Notes: generated from the sequence alone by a model not told the origin. Shown: positions 47,191 to 55,797, counted from the first letter of the stretch. The stretch is 64,000 nucleotides of DNA from Bacillus sp. ISL-51 (GCF_018613535.1 NZ_JAGGQB010000005.1:310001-374000), one strand, 5' to 3'. Program-made: numbers and translations.

Positions 47191-47346
47191 TTATTCGCCC
47201 CCTTGTTTGCCGTGTTTTGACTTGCGGTTTGCGCCCCTGAGTCCCGGATCACCGTCATATTGTGTTTTGTATGCATCTTTATCCATACTTTCTGTCGGTG
47301 TGTTGTTATTTGTTAAAGCTTCATTCGTTGCTGCCTTGCGTTTCAT
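47191..47346 (-). CDS. 51-residue small protein encoded in frame with the end of the DUF421 gene
   Basis: GAAGGAGG-AAATCAG-ATG is a textbook start signal in front of a 51-codon hydrophilic frame (MKRKAATNEALTNNN..., DGDPGLRGANRKSKHGKQ). The frame is the same as the DUF421 gene, with no stop between them, so it can be made either alone or as a C-terminal extension. B. subtilis has a small gene (ykzP) at this spot, which makes separate translation plausible. Confidence 0.55.
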   Translation of the reverse strand: MKRKAATNEALTNNNTPTESMDKDAYKTQYDGDPGLRGANRKSKHGKQGGE

Positions 47347-47865
47347 CTGATTTCCTCCTTCTGTAAGCAATTCTGTTTTGAATTCCTGCAAAATCGATTT
47401 AAGATCGCGCACTGTGACCGTTTTTGCCTCATCCATCAGCTCGTAGCCGATTTGTCCGTTCGGCTCCAGCAGCACAATTTTAAAATCCTTAATATCCCCG
47501 AGGCCCTCCTGCCTGATCCTCATCGACAGCTGTGATTCGGTTAAGCGCATTTTTTTTAAATTTTTCGATATGACTTGCCCGTTTTCAACAACAGCTATGG
47601 TTTTCCCAGAAAATAAATACTCGAAAAATTTTGATTTGATTTCGAGGAATTCCATTAGAATCAAGACCAAAATGAAAATCGTTGCCGCAAAAATGGTTTC
47701 CCATAAACTATGCTCAATAAACGGCTGAATGATAATGGAGCCGATGGAAATCATGATGACTGTCTGGGTAACCGACAGCTGGCTAATCGATTTCCGTCCG
47801 GCAAGTCTTAATAAAAAGGTACCGACCGCTATCATAATCACTGATTTCCATAATACGGCTAACAA
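47191..47865 (-). CDS. DUF421 (YetF-like) membrane protein
   Basis: I place the start at a TTG (47865) with AGAGGTGA at 5-base spacing; the open frame extends upstream into ktrD without an RBS. The 224 residues have membrane helices at about 5-22, 30-48 and 55-75, then the cytosolic DUF421 domain (SGKTIAVVENGQVISKNLKKMRLT, EGLGDIKDFKIVLLEPNGQI). About residue 173 the sequence becomes low-complexity and matches an independent small protein frame. Function unknown; YetF-type proteins are often linked to spores. I do not recall a DUF421 gene here in strain 168. Confidence 0.75.
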   Translation of the reverse strand: MLAVLWKSVIMIAVGTFLLRLAGRKSISQLSVTQTVIMISIGSIIIQPFIEHSLWETIFAATIFILVLILMEFLEIKSKFFEYLFSGKTIAVVENGQVISKNLKKMRLTESQLSMRIRQEGLGDIKDFKIVLLEPNGQIGYELMDEAKTVTVRDLKSILQEFKTELLTEGGNQMKRKAATNEALTNNNTPTESMDKDAYKTQYDGDPGLRGANRKSKHGKQGGE

Positions 47866-47930
47866 GTATGTCACCTCTTTAGGATTAGCGTCTCCCAAGA
47901 ATTCATTTCCACACATCTTTTTTTTGGCAA

Positions 47931-47962
47931 TAAAAAAGCACCGCGCTTGAAGACGCGGTGTC
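47931..47962 (-). terminator. Terminator after ktrD
   Basis: CACCGCG-TCTTCAAG-CGCGGTGCTTTTTTATT on the minus strand at the ktrD stop. Confidence 0.85.
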
Positions 47963-49313
47963 AGCCGATAATGACTCTTTCCTTCGGATAATGGTAATTC
48001 GCTTCGATTTCTTTGCGCCCGATTAAATAAAGGAAAGTCAATATGCCGATTCGGCCGATAAACATGACAATCATAATGACACATTTGCCGACGTCGCTTA
48101 AATGCGGCGTAATCCCCAATGACAGCCCGGTTGTTCCGAAAGCCGAGCATACCTCAAACAGCAGTTCAAGCAGTGACTGATGCTTTTCGGTCACGGCTAA
48201 AATGAGCGTCGATCCGAAAACAAGCAAAATAGCCATCATCGTGACGACAAGCGATTTCATGACATCCGCCTGATGAAGCTCGCGTTTAAATACCTTCACG
48301 GCTTTATTCCCGCGGGCAAAATGAAATAAAGCAAGGAGATTAAGCGCAAAGGTCGTCGTACGGATTCCGCCGCCGACTGAGCTTGGCGAAGCGCCGATAA
48401 ACATCAGGGCGCATATAAAAAATAAGGTCGGCGCCGACAGCTGGCTGATGTCAATCGTCGCAAGCCCCCCGCTTCTCGTGGCGGTTGATTGAAAGAGACA
48501 TAAAAATAAAGTATCGTGCCAGCTTTTCCCCTTTAAGAGATGGCTTGCTTCAAGAGCATATATCCCGACAGCCCCGAACAATACGAGCAGCCCAAACATG
48601 ATCGTCGTAATTTTCGTAAACAGCGTAAATGAATATCTGCGCTGCTTGGAAAATAAAAAGCCCTTCACTTCCACAAGCACCGGAAAACCGATAGCGCCGA
48701 AAATAATCAGAAGCATCGTAATAAATTGCACAAAATAGTCATGTCTGAACGGAACGAGCGAATTTCCGGTAATATCAAATCCGCCGTTCGTCGTGGCGCT
48801 GATGCTCGCAAAGAAGCCGTGTAAATAGGCTTGTTCAAATGAATGATAATACGTTAAAAAATACGTTCCTAAAATCAGGCCGCCAAAAAACTCGATCCAT
48901 AAAATCAGAACCAGCACTTGCTTCATCAGATTCACGATCCCGGAAAACTGCGATTGGTTTTGGTCGACCATTATAAGTTTTCGTTCCCTTAAACCAATCC
49001 GTTTCCCCATAATCAGCCAGACGAATGTTCCGAGCGTCATAATGCCGATTCCGCCGAATTGCAGCACGAAGGCTAAAATGACAATTCCTGTCGTGCTGAA
49101 CGTATCAGCCGTGTTTACAACCGTTAATCCGGTCACGCTGACTGAACTGACAGCCGTAAACAGCGCGTCTATAAACGACCAGCTGGCTCCCTCTTTATGG
49201 GCAGCCGGCAAACTTAACAAAATAAATGCGACCGTTACAGCGAGAAAATAATATAACGCAATCAGCTGTGCGGGCGACAAAACCTGTATTAATTTCCCTA
49301 GCTTTAATTTCAT
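47961..49313 (-). CDS. ktrD: Potassium transporter membrane subunit KtrD
   Basis: TrkH/KtrB-family K+ channel-like transporter, paired in B. subtilis with the cytosolic subunit KtrC encoded elsewhere. The 450 residues contain four M1-P-M2 repeats. The pore loops with a single conserved glycine are visible (AVSSVSVTGLTVV, SISATTNGGFDIT, QSTATRSGGLATI and CSAFGTTGLSLGI). There is no c-di-AMP riboswitch in the short upstream gap. The start ATG precedes MKLKLGKLIQV. Confidence 0.93.
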   Translation of the reverse strand: MKLKLGKLIQVLSPAQLIALYYFLAVTVAFILLSLPAAHKEGASWSFIDALFTAVSSVSVTGLTVVNTADTFSTTGIVILAFVLQFGGIGIMTLGTFVWLIMGKRIGLRERKLIMVDQNQSQFSGIVNLMKQVLVLILWIEFFGGLILGTYFLTYYHSFEQAYLHGFFASISATTNGGFDITGNSLVPFRHDYFVQFITMLLIIFGAIGFPVLVEVKGFLFSKQRRYSFTLFTKITTIMFGLLVLFGAVGIYALEASHLLKGKSWHDTLFLCLFQSTATRSGGLATIDISQLSAPTLFFICALMFIGASPSSVGGGIRTTTFALNLLALFHFARGNKAVKVFKRELHQADVMKSLVVTMMAILLVFGSTLILAVTEKHQSLLELLFEVCSAFGTTGLSLGITPHLSDVGKCVIMIVMFIGRIGILTFLYLIGRKEIEANYHYPKERVIIG

Positions 49314-49435
49314 ATGATTATTCCTTCAGCCTCTCATTGTAGTACGTAATTATTCTAAAGATATTAGGAGAATTTTTAAAGGTTTTTTGACAAAGAATTT
49401 TCTTTACCTTATGTAATTACACATATCTTTAAACA

Positions 49436-49468
49436 AAAAACCTCTGAACCAGGTTCAGAGGTTATTGA
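49436..49468 (-). terminator. Terminator after htpX
   Basis: AACCTCTGAACC-TGGTTCAGAGGTTTTTTG on the minus strand. Confidence 0.85.
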
Positions 49469-49470
49469 CA

Positions 49471-50364
49471 TTATTTCGCTTCCAGCCTGCGGATTCTTTC
49501 ATCCAGGTCAGGGTGAGTAGAAAACAGAGACGAATGCTTTTTCCCGTTGATTTTTAAAGTTTGCACCGCTGTCTGATCCTCTTCGTTTACATGGGCTGTA
49601 TAAGATTTCAGTGTGCGCAGGGCGTGAATCATTTTATCCTTACCGGCAAGATCCGCTCCTCCGCGGTCAGCATGAAATTCTCTATGGCGTGAGTACGCGA
49701 AGACGACAAGACTGCCGAGTATGGAAAAGATAATCTGAAACACAATTATCGCGATAAAGTGGACGATCGGCGCAAGATCTTCTTTTACAAATCGGCTTGC
49801 AATCCATGCCGCGATACGTGAGAGGAATACAACAAACGTATTGACGATTCCCTGCAACAGCGTCATCGTAACCATATCACCGTTTGTTATGTGCGCGACC
49901 TCATGGGCAAGAACCCCTTCTACCGCAGCATCATCCATTTGCTGCAGAAGCCCCGAAGAAACCGCAACGAGCGAGCGCCGTTTAGACGGTCCGGTCGCAA
50001 AGGCATTGACTTCAGGAGAATTGTATATACCGACCTCAGGCATTTTCGTTAAACCTGCGGAACGAGACAGTCTGTGGACGCGGTCGACTAATTGCTGCTC
50101 CTCATAGCTGAGTGATTGTTTTTTCGGGTTTAACACCCTGACACCCATCATTGTTTTTGCCATCCATCTGGACATGGCAAGTGAAATAAAGGAACCGACA
50201 AAACCGACAACAAGGCTGAAGACGAGTAATGCCGTCAGATCTACCCGGCCATTTTGTATATACGAGCCAACACCGGTGACGCTTGTAATGATCGTAAGCA
50301 CAATCCCGATTGTCGTGATGACCAAAATATTCGTTAAAATAAACAGAAATATTCTTTTTGCCAT
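49471..50364 (-). CDS. htpX: Membrane zinc protease HtpX
   Basis: M48-family stress protease for misfolded membrane proteins. The 297 residues have two N-terminal helices (about 5-26 and 36-56), the zinc motif HEVAH in [15 protein letters not shown], two further helices, and a C-terminal zinc glutamate region ([15 protein letters not shown]). ATG at 50364 follows GGAGG. It is divergent from ykrK, which in B. subtilis encodes its repressor. Confidence 0.95.
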   Translation of the reverse strand: MAKRIFLFILTNILVITTIGIVLTIITSVTGVGSYIQNGRVDLTALLVFSLVVGFVGSFISLAMSRWMAKTMMGVRVLNPKKQSLSYEEQQLVDRVHRLSRSAGLTKMPEVGIYNSPEVNAFATGPSKRRSLVAVSSGLLQQMDDAAVEGVLAHEVAHITNGDMVTMTLLQGIVNTFVVFLSRIAAWIASRFVKEDLAPIVHFIAIIVFQIIFSILGSLVVFAYSRHREFHADRGGADLAGKDKMIHALRTLKSYTAHVNEEDQTAVQTLKINGKKHSSLFSTHPDLDERIRRLEAK

Positions 50365-50507
50365 AATAACCTCCGTCATTTTAAGATCAAAAGAACTTAT
50401 TTAATTAAATTATATCTGATCCGTTTGAAAATGCAACAATTACGACGTATGATGATAATGTATTTCTCAGCGATTGAACAAAGTAAACACGTAATCAGAG
50501 GTGAACA

Positions 50508-51218
50508 ATGAATACTTTTAAACTGACCCGAACTGACATGGTCCGGCTTCTTTATGCGTTACAAGGCCAAGGGGACACAAGCCCTCTCCAAATCTTAATA
50601 AAATCAGCAAAATCAGCAAATATGACGTTAGATGAAGCAGAGAACCACCTTCACATTCCTGAGTTTCTCACAAGATTTGAACGAAAAAAAGAAAGGAGAG
50701 AATACGGGCTTTCAACAAACGAGATTGTCGAGCTCGGCAACTTGTGCGAGCTGACGTCTTTAAAATCAACGGCTGTCCAAAATTGGGTGAAACGCGATAT
50801 TAAAGACTTAATCGGCCATCCCGAATTAGGAAAAAAATATTCAATCGAACAAGCTGTTATTCTTCTCATTGTACGTGATTTAAAATCAATTTATGACTTT
50901 GAACATATACGCGTCATATTAAAGATTGCTTTCAATACCATTACAGACCGGTCCGATGACATCATCAGCCCGATCAGCTACTATGAAAGCTGCGCTCAGG
51001 TAATCGATTATATTCACCACAAAGACAGCCCTCCGATGAAAGAGACAAGCCTTCAAGAGCTCGTTGAACAGCAGACGGACAAGCTGCGCGGCCGCTTTAA
51101 AGAGCTGGGAAGCGGACAATGGGAGAAAATCAAAACCATTATCGCGGTTACGGTGCTCTCCGTTTTGACATTCCACATCCAGACTACCGCCTACAAAATG
51201 ACACGCCATTTGTTATAA
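50508..51218 (+). CDS. ykrK: YkrK, repressor of htpX (DUF1836 family)
   Basis: 236-residue protein. The middle (about 62-120) has a MerR-like helical DNA-binding look: STNEIVELGNLCELTSLKSTAVQNW, with YSIEQAVILLIVRDLK after it. The C-terminus ends in a hydrophobic stretch (TVLSVLTFHIQTTAYKM). In B. subtilis YkrK represses htpX, and the divergent arrangement is kept here. Confidence 0.87.
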   Translation: MNTFKLTRTDMVRLLYALQGQGDTSPLQILIKSAKSANMTLDEAENHLHIPEFLTRFERKKERREYGLSTNEIVELGNLCELTSLKSTAVQNWVKRDIKDLIGHPELGKKYSIEQAVILLIVRDLKSIYDFEHIRVILKIAFNTITDRSDDIISPISYYESCAQVIDYIHHKDSPPMKETSLQELVEQQTDKLRGRFKELGSGQWEKIKTIIAVTVLSVLTFHIQTTAYKMTRHLL

Positions 51219-51230
51219 AAGATGCTTTCA

Positions 51231-51258
51231 GCCCCGGTCCTTTTACCGGGGTTTTTTA
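51231..51258 (+). terminator. Terminator after ykrK
   Basis: CCCCGG-TCCTTTTA-CCGGGGTTTTTT. Confidence 0.85.
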
Positions 51259-51350
51259 ACGGCGTACAACAATTGCCAGCATAATGGGGACGATTCTGCC
51301 TGAAACTAAGACGCGTAAATAATCTTGCCAGAGAAAAGGAGATGAAAAAG

Positions 51351-51545
51351 ATGGCGAGCAGAAATAAACTCGTTGTTCCAGGGGCTGAGCAGGCACTCGA
51401 CCAATTTAAATACGAAGTGGCTCAAGAATTCGGCGTGAACCTTAGTTCTGACACAGCAGCACGCGCAAACGGCTCTGTGGGCGGAGAAATGACAAAACGG
51501 CTTGTGCAGCAGGCCCAATCACAATTAAACGGGAAAAATCAATAA
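51351..51545 (+). CDS. sspD: Alpha/beta-type small acid-soluble spore protein SspD
   Basis: 64-residue spore DNA-binding protein that protects DNA from UV and is degraded by GPR on germination. Both family motifs are visible: the GPR cleavage region [10 protein letters not shown] and the C-terminal [19 protein letters not shown] at 51351 follows AAAAGGAG and gives the B. subtilis length. A CATAATG near 51281 may be a SigG -10, but I cannot fix the -35. Confidence 0.96.
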   Translation: MASRNKLVVPGAEQALDQFKYEVAQEFGVNLSSDTAARANGSVGGEMTKRLVQQAQSQLNGKNQ

Positions 51546-51548
51546 TAC

Positions 51549-51582
51549 AGTTTATTCGCCGGGATTTCTCGGCGAATTTTGA
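51549..51582. terminator. Terminator shared by sspD and rsgI
   Basis: ATTCGCCG-GGATTTC-TCGGCGAATTTT; it overlaps the last codons of rsgI. Confidence 0.7.
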
Positions 51583-52718
51583 TGTTTATCAGCATTCTCC
51601 CTGCCGTGCCGGTACCCATTCGGATTCCGGCGGTCTGACGCATCTTCATGCCGGTGATAGGATTCGCGGTGTTCACTGCGGTCCTGATTCCAGCGATGAT
51701 TATAATACCTTTGTTGATACCCTTTGTCATTTCCGTTTTCTTGAGGATCTTGTGTTGGGGTTTGCTCTGTTTCCCCATCTTGTTCCTTCTGTGTATTTTC
51801 CTGTGATCCGGAATTTACATTTGTGTCTTTTCCCTGATTGTCGTCCTGGCTGTTTGGACTCTGATTATTTGGGTCAGTTGTTTCATTGCTGTCCGGCTGC
51901 TCTGTTTTCAATTCTCCATCAGTATTTTTTTGATCGTCTGCTGCCGGTTTTTCCGCTGCCGGGTGCTCTGTTTGATCACTGTCTGTCTCGGTGTTCTGAT
52001 GTTCGGTTTCATTGCTGTCCGTTTTCTTTTCGGGCCGGTCTTCTTCTGTTTTCTTTTCATTTCTTCTTATGTAGCTGCCTGTTGACATTCCTTCCTGTTT
52101 TGCTTTTTCCCTTGTTTCCATATCTGATTCAAGAGATTCCAGGCGGTAGGTGTCTTTATATTTTTTCGTTACGTCAGCCAGCTGTTTTTTAACGCCTGTT
52201 TTATATGTATGATCATCTGAATTTTCATAAACCGTGGAAATTAAGATCTCTTTTGATTCCTTTACATATCCATGCTTGCTGCAATCGGTAATTATATCAC
52301 TGATGACTTCCTTAAAATCATTGCTTTTCCAATCGCCGATATCATCGATGACCTGTTTGGCATCATTATTCAGCGGCGTCAGCTCAATAACCTCATATTT
52401 GCTGTTTAACGCCATTTCAATACTCGGATTAATGTCAAGCGTCATGTAGGCGTATGCTTTGTTATCAGAAAAAATCGGGAGCATAATTAAAATAAATAAA
52501 ATAATAGCTGTCATTGTAAAAACTCCCAATTTGAAAGGGCGCAGTTTCAGAAAATCAAAAAAGCTGGCCCTTCTGCTCATACGCGTTTCGCCTGAAAGCG
52601 TAATTTCCTCTCCGATTTCACAAGTATGGTGATCATTTTTTGTTTTTAAAAATTGTCCGTCAGGGGTTAGCAACGTGACGAATTTTTTATTTTTTTCTAC
52701 AATGATCCCTCTTCTCAT
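51552..52718 (-). CDS. rsgI: Anti-sigma-I factor RsgI
   Basis: Membrane anti-sigma factor that holds SigI inactive. The 388 residues have a cytosolic N-terminal RsgI domain (about 1-52), one membrane helix at about 65-85 (FTMTAIILFILIMLPIF), an extracellular conserved region (YAYMTLDINPSIEMALN...), and from about residue 210 a long K/E/T/N/Q/D-rich disordered tail. The start overlaps the sigI stop (ATGA). The tail is the part most likely to vary between strains. Confidence 0.93.
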   Translation of the reverse strand: MRRGIIVEKNKKFVTLLTPDGQFLKTKNDHHTCEIGEEITLSGETRMSRRASFFDFLKLRPFKLGVFTMTAIILFILIMLPIFSDNKAYAYMTLDINPSIEMALNSKYEVIELTPLNNDAKQVIDDIGDWKSNDFKEVISDIITDCSKHGYVKESKEILISTVYENSDDHTYKTGVKKQLADVTKKYKDTYRLESLESDMETREKAKQEGMSTGSYIRRNEKKTEEDRPEKKTDSNETEHQNTETDSDQTEHPAAEKPAADDQKNTDGELKTEQPDSNETTDPNNQSPNSQDDNQGKDTNVNSGSQENTQKEQDGETEQTPTQDPQENGNDKGYQQRYYNHRWNQDRSEHRESYHRHEDASDRRNPNGYRHGRENADKHQNSPRNPGE

Positions 52719-53470
52719 GAGTGCAACACCCCTTTAAGATAATCTTTTAAATAAATATAATCACCGGTAATAATAATGCTCATGGCAATGATATACTTTC
52801 TGTTCCGCTCGATCGTTTTTCTGCTGACCGACACAAGCTGCTCCAGCTGTTTGACCGGAAGCTGTTTTTTCTGGTGAAGAATGGCTGCCAATTCTTCATT
52901 TTCCACAAGCGTATAGGCAACCTTAATCGCATTCTGCCTCGCATCTGTATGCTTTGGCGATTGCTCAAGCAATTCTTTAAAAGACAATCCGTACTCTCTC
53001 AGCTGCTTTTGAAAAAAAAGGATTTCTTCCCGCCGCTGTTCCTGTTCAATCTGTTTGCGGTATTCATCGATGGAAAGCTCTGCCTCGATTAGGCTCTGGG
53101 AAGACTCCTGATCATCGCCTTCTGGCACATCCATATTGATATGCTGAGCGGCTCTTGCTTCTTTTCTTATATAATCTATTACTTTTCTTTTTATAATCAG
53201 CTCTGCAAATGCAAGCAGCGAATTTCCTTTTTCAGGCGAATATTTTTCAATGGCTTCGTTAAACGCGATCAGTCCGATGCTGAATTCGTCGTCTTTTTCA
53301 TCTATATATCGTTTACAAACGGATGAAACCGTCTTCGCGATAAAAGGCTTATATTGCTGTATTAAATCGTTCTGCAGATCTTTGTCGCCTTTTTGTATTT
53401 TTTCAACAGATGTTTCAAGCGTTTGTTTCTTTTTTCCCAATTTAAACAAAAGGCTAAGCACTGGTTTCAC
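52715..53470 (-). CDS. sigI: Heat-responsive sigma factor SigI
   Basis: Alternative sigma factor for heat and cell-wall stress. The 251 residues match the B. subtilis length, with a sigma region 2-like N-terminus (QQYKPFIAKTVSSVCKRYI) and a C-terminal region ending in VSRKTIERNRKYIIAMSI as DNA recognition helix. It is co-transcribed and translationally coupled with rsgI. The upstream gap carries a SigI-like promoter and three WalR half-sites. Confidence 0.94.
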   Translation of the reverse strand: MKPVLSLLFKLGKKKQTLETSVEKIQKGDKDLQNDLIQQYKPFIAKTVSSVCKRYIDEKDDEFSIGLIAFNEAIEKYSPEKGNSLLAFAELIIKRKVIDYIRKEARAAQHINMDVPEGDDQESSQSLIEAELSIDEYRKQIEQEQRREEILFFQKQLREYGLSFKELLEQSPKHTDARQNAIKVAYTLVENEELAAILHQKKQLPVKQLEQLVSVSRKTIERNRKYIIAMSIIITGDYIYLKDYLKGVLHS

Positions 53471-53584
53471 CTCAGTTCCTCCCTATAACTACTCATAATC
53501 ATAGCTAATTTAGTAGGGATTCGCAAAGGAAGAAAAAGAGAAATCGATTTCTTTTGTCTCAATTATGACAAACTAATAAGACGT

Positions 53585-53668
53585 ACTATACATGATTTCG
53601 TGCCCTTATTTAGAATTAAGGGGGTTTTCTGTACGTTTTTTGTAACAATGCTGTTATAAAATTGTTAT
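53585..53668 (-). promoter_or_regulatory. sigI control region: WalR half-sites, SigI-like promoter, SigA -10
   Basis: Three TGTWAH hexamers spaced by exactly 5 bases stand at 53641-53646, 53652-53657 and 53663-53668 (plus strand). Toward sigI on the minus strand there is ACCCCC (53620-53625) with CGAA (53597-53600), like the SigI promoter elements though 19 bases apart. TATAGT at 53585-53590 has a poor -35, fitting an activator-dependent promoter. Confidence 0.5.
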
Positions 53669-53701
53669 CATATGTCTTGTTTGTAAGCGCTTCAACTATA
53701 A

Positions 53702-53746
53702 AAGGGAGTTCCGCTTTGAAAAAGCAGAACTCCCTTTTTGAACCCT
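53702..53746 (-). terminator. Terminator after ykoY
   Basis: AAAAGGGAGTTCTGCTTT...AAAGCGGAACTCCCTTTT on the minus strand. Confidence 0.85.
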
Positions 53747-53747
53747 T

Positions 53748-54539
53748 TTACGCGTGCTCTCTCCCAGCGGACTCTTCTTTATGCCTCTCCTCTTGCGTTT
53801 TTTTTGAGCCGGACATAAACCATCCGCCGGCCGCGATCGCCGCCAGAACCGTCCAAAAAACGACCTTCCATGCCGCCGAATGAATAAAGTGAGCGGAAAC
53901 CATACCGATTTCCTCATGAGCAAGGGTGTATAAAGCGAGTTTTACACCTACCCAGCCCACAATAACAAATGCCGCCGTTTCCAAACTCGGGCGTGTTTTC
54001 AATAAAGAAACGAACATGGATGCCGCAAAACGCATAATAATCAAACCGATGATTCCGCCCGCTAAAATAACGATAAACTGACCGCCGTCAAGTTCTCCGA
54101 TGGCTGGAAGCGATGTCTTAGGAAGCGTTACGGCAAGCGCGACCGCCGCTAATATCGAATCAACGGCAAAGGCGATGTCAGCCAGCTCCACTTTGAATAC
54201 AGTCGCCCAAAACCCGCTTTCTTTCTGAACTCTCTGTTTGCCGTCATTTTTGTATACATAGCGCTTCAGCAAGTGGCTTACGGCAATGTAAAGCAAATAC
54301 AAGGCCCCGATTGCCTGAACCTGCCATACATTAACGAGAAAAGAAATGGCGAATAATGAACCGAAACGTAAGATGAAAGCCCCTGCCAGTCCGTAAAACA
54401 ATGCTTTCTTTCTTTGTTTCTCCGGGAGATGCTTCACCATCACCGCCATCACCAGCGCATTATCCGCCGCTAAAATCCCTTCCAGCCCGATTAAAACGAG
54501 AAGAACCCAGCCATACTCCAACAACAATGCAATATCCAA
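53748..54539 (-). CDS. ykoY: TerC-family membrane protein YkoY (manganese efflux)
   Basis: Integral membrane protein of the TerC/Alx family; in B. subtilis YkoY (MeeY) and its relative export manganese to metallate secreted proteins. A TTG start at 54539 behind GAGGAGG gives 263 residues; the open frame upstream runs through the riboswitch and is not coding. About seven to nine helices are present, with conserved acidic residues in GLEGILAADNALVMAVMVKHLP and ADIAFAVDSILAAVAL, the likely metal ligands. It is controlled by the riboswitch at 54600-54735. Confidence 0.92.
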   Translation of the reverse strand: MDIALLLEYGWVLLVLIGLEGILAADNALVMAVMVKHLPEKQRKKALFYGLAGAFILRFGSLFAISFLVNVWQVQAIGALYLLYIAVSHLLKRYVYKNDGKQRVQKESGFWATVFKVELADIAFAVDSILAAVALAVTLPKTSLPAIGELDGGQFIVILAGGIIGLIIMRFAASMFVSLLKTRPSLETAAFVIVGWVGVKLALYTLAHEEIGMVSAHFIHSAAWKVVFWTVLAAIAAGGWFMSGSKKTQEERHKEESAGREHA

Positions 54540-54599
54540 TTTTACTCCTCCTCTTCTCCGTTTTCTGTCATCCGAGCTTATACCGGCGGTTTTTTTATA

Positions 54600-54735
54600 C
54601 AAAAAAGACCTTTGCCGATATAAGGCAAAGGTCTTGCTAGACATGAAATGATTGGCATGCCAACAAAGCCGATGGATATAGATCCATGAATTGACGACTT
54701 TGTTTCCGGAAAATCCGGACGCTACTCCCCTTTGG
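54600..54735 (-). promoter_or_regulatory. yybP-ykoY manganese riboswitch
   Basis: The minus strand shows AAAGGGGAGTAGCGTCC, then GTCGTCAATTCATGG, then CCATCGGCTTTGTTGGCATGCC, the conserved paired loops of this class. A terminator AAGACCTTTGCC-TTATATC-GGCAAAGGTCTTTTTT follows (54600-54637). Manganese binding is expected to prevent termination. Confidence 0.93.
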
Positions 54736-54765
54736 GATATCAAGAAAATATTGGTTTATAAGCTC

Positions 54766-54794
54766 ATCATAAAGGCTGTTTCTAAGTTTGTCAA
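54766..54794 (-). promoter_or_regulatory. SigA promoter of ykoY leader
   Basis: TTGACA, 17 bases, TATGAT on the minus strand. The -35 overlaps the ykoX stop codon. Confidence 0.75.
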
Positions 54795-55423
54795 TGCTTA
54801 ACTTTTTCATTAAATGAAGAATCCGCTTTGATCCCGTTTCTTCTTTTCACCAGCATATAAACGGCAAAAAGCAATACAATGAAAATACCGAACGGCAGCA
54901 TATATTGATCAAGGATTGAGCCGACGCTTTTCCAATTTTCCCCGAGCTTCATGCCTAAATAAACGTAAACGAAAGTAATCGGCAGCATGGCGATATATGT
55001 ATAAAGGGAAAATACCCAGACATTCATCTTTGCAATTCCGCAAGGCAATGAAATCAATGTCCTTACACCGGGTAAAAAACGGCCGCTGAAAGCCACAAAA
55101 CCGCCGTGCTTTTGAAAAAACTCATCCGATTTTTGAAGAGATTCGGGCTTTATCCATATGTACTTCCCAAACTTCAGCAAAAACGGCCGGCCGCCCCATC
55201 TGCCGATCCAGTACAAGACAAGCGGGCCGGAAAGACCGCCGAGCGACCCCGCAAACACTGCGCCGGCAAACGTCATATCTCCTCTCGAGACCCAATAGCC
55301 CGCAAGCGGAAGAACGATTTCCGCAGGGATGAATTCTATACTCAGCGCCAAAAAAATTCCGGCGTAGGATAAGCTCTTAAACGCCTCAATTATCGTTAGG
55401 ATAACATCTTCGATCAGTATCAC
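54791..55423 (-). CDS. ykoX: DedA-family membrane protein YkoX
   Basis: 210-residue DedA/VTT protein with about five to six hydrophobic segments. Conserved family parts are present: FIPAEIVLPLAGYW, the GSLGGLSGPLVLYWIGRWGG loop and the amphipathic re-entrant segment FSGRFLPGVRTLISLPCGIAKM. DedA proteins scramble or flip undecaprenyl or other phospholipids. The GTG shown as start touches the RBS AAGGGGAG, so the real start may be slightly further in. It is upstream of the ykoY leader on the same strand. Confidence 0.85.
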   Translation of the reverse strand: MILIEDVILTIIEAFKSLSYAGIFLALSIEFIPAEIVLPLAGYWVSRGDMTFAGAVFAGSLGGLSGPLVLYWIGRWGGRPFLLKFGKYIWIKPESLQKSDEFFQKHGGFVAFSGRFLPGVRTLISLPCGIAKMNVWVFSLYTYIAMLPITFVYVYLGMKLGENWKSVGSILDQYMLPFGIFIVLLFAVYMLVKRRNGIKADSSFNEKVKH

Positions 55424-55499
55424 TCCCCTTATGGGTCTTCTATTCCGAAACTTCAGAATGATTTTAACACATTTGCACCGGAAGAAACGATTACTTTAT

Positions 55500-55736
55500 C
55501 TCGAGACTGAAATGTTTTAAAGGCATGCCGCTATAAATGAGAGTTATTTCAGATCGGTGACAAGAAAGCGAGAAAGCTGCGGCTTGATATGGTGCTGAGT
55601 GAAGAGGCGGAAACGGATATGCAAAAAAGCTTTCGGGTGAAAAAGGCTGTGATTTCTGCAAGGCTTCTACTTCAGCAGACCTTTGCGGCCAAAGGAACTC
55701 GAACAGCTGGTTAGTGAAACGCCGCACCACCCATAA
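55500..55736 (+). pseudogene. Relic of ykoW: 3' end of an EAL-domain gene
   Basis: 55659-55736 reads QGFYFSRPLRPKELEQLV and then SETPHHP to a TAA, the typical last strand and helix of an EAL c-di-GMP phosphodiesterase domain. Just upstream, ETDMQKSF, VKKGCDF and QG can be joined only by allowing two one-base deletions. B. subtilis 168 has ykoW (GGDEF-PAS-EAL) at this place between ykoX and ykoV. Only this fragment remains. It occupies most of the 374-bp gap before ykoV; the rest should hold the ykoVU promoter. Confidence 0.7.
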
Positions 55737-55797
55737 GTTGCTACACATGGAATGAGGCTGTCTATCCACAATAAAAAACAAAAAGGAGTTTTTATTC

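Noticed and set aside
47866-48150. N-terminal extension of the DUF421 frame into ktrD
   Set aside because: It overlaps the 3' end of ktrD and a terminator, is not protein-like, and the TTG at 47865 has a proper RBS.
51752-52192. 146-codon frame antisense to rsgI
   Set aside because: Produced by the repetitive E/K/Q/N/D codons of the RsgI tail read backwards.
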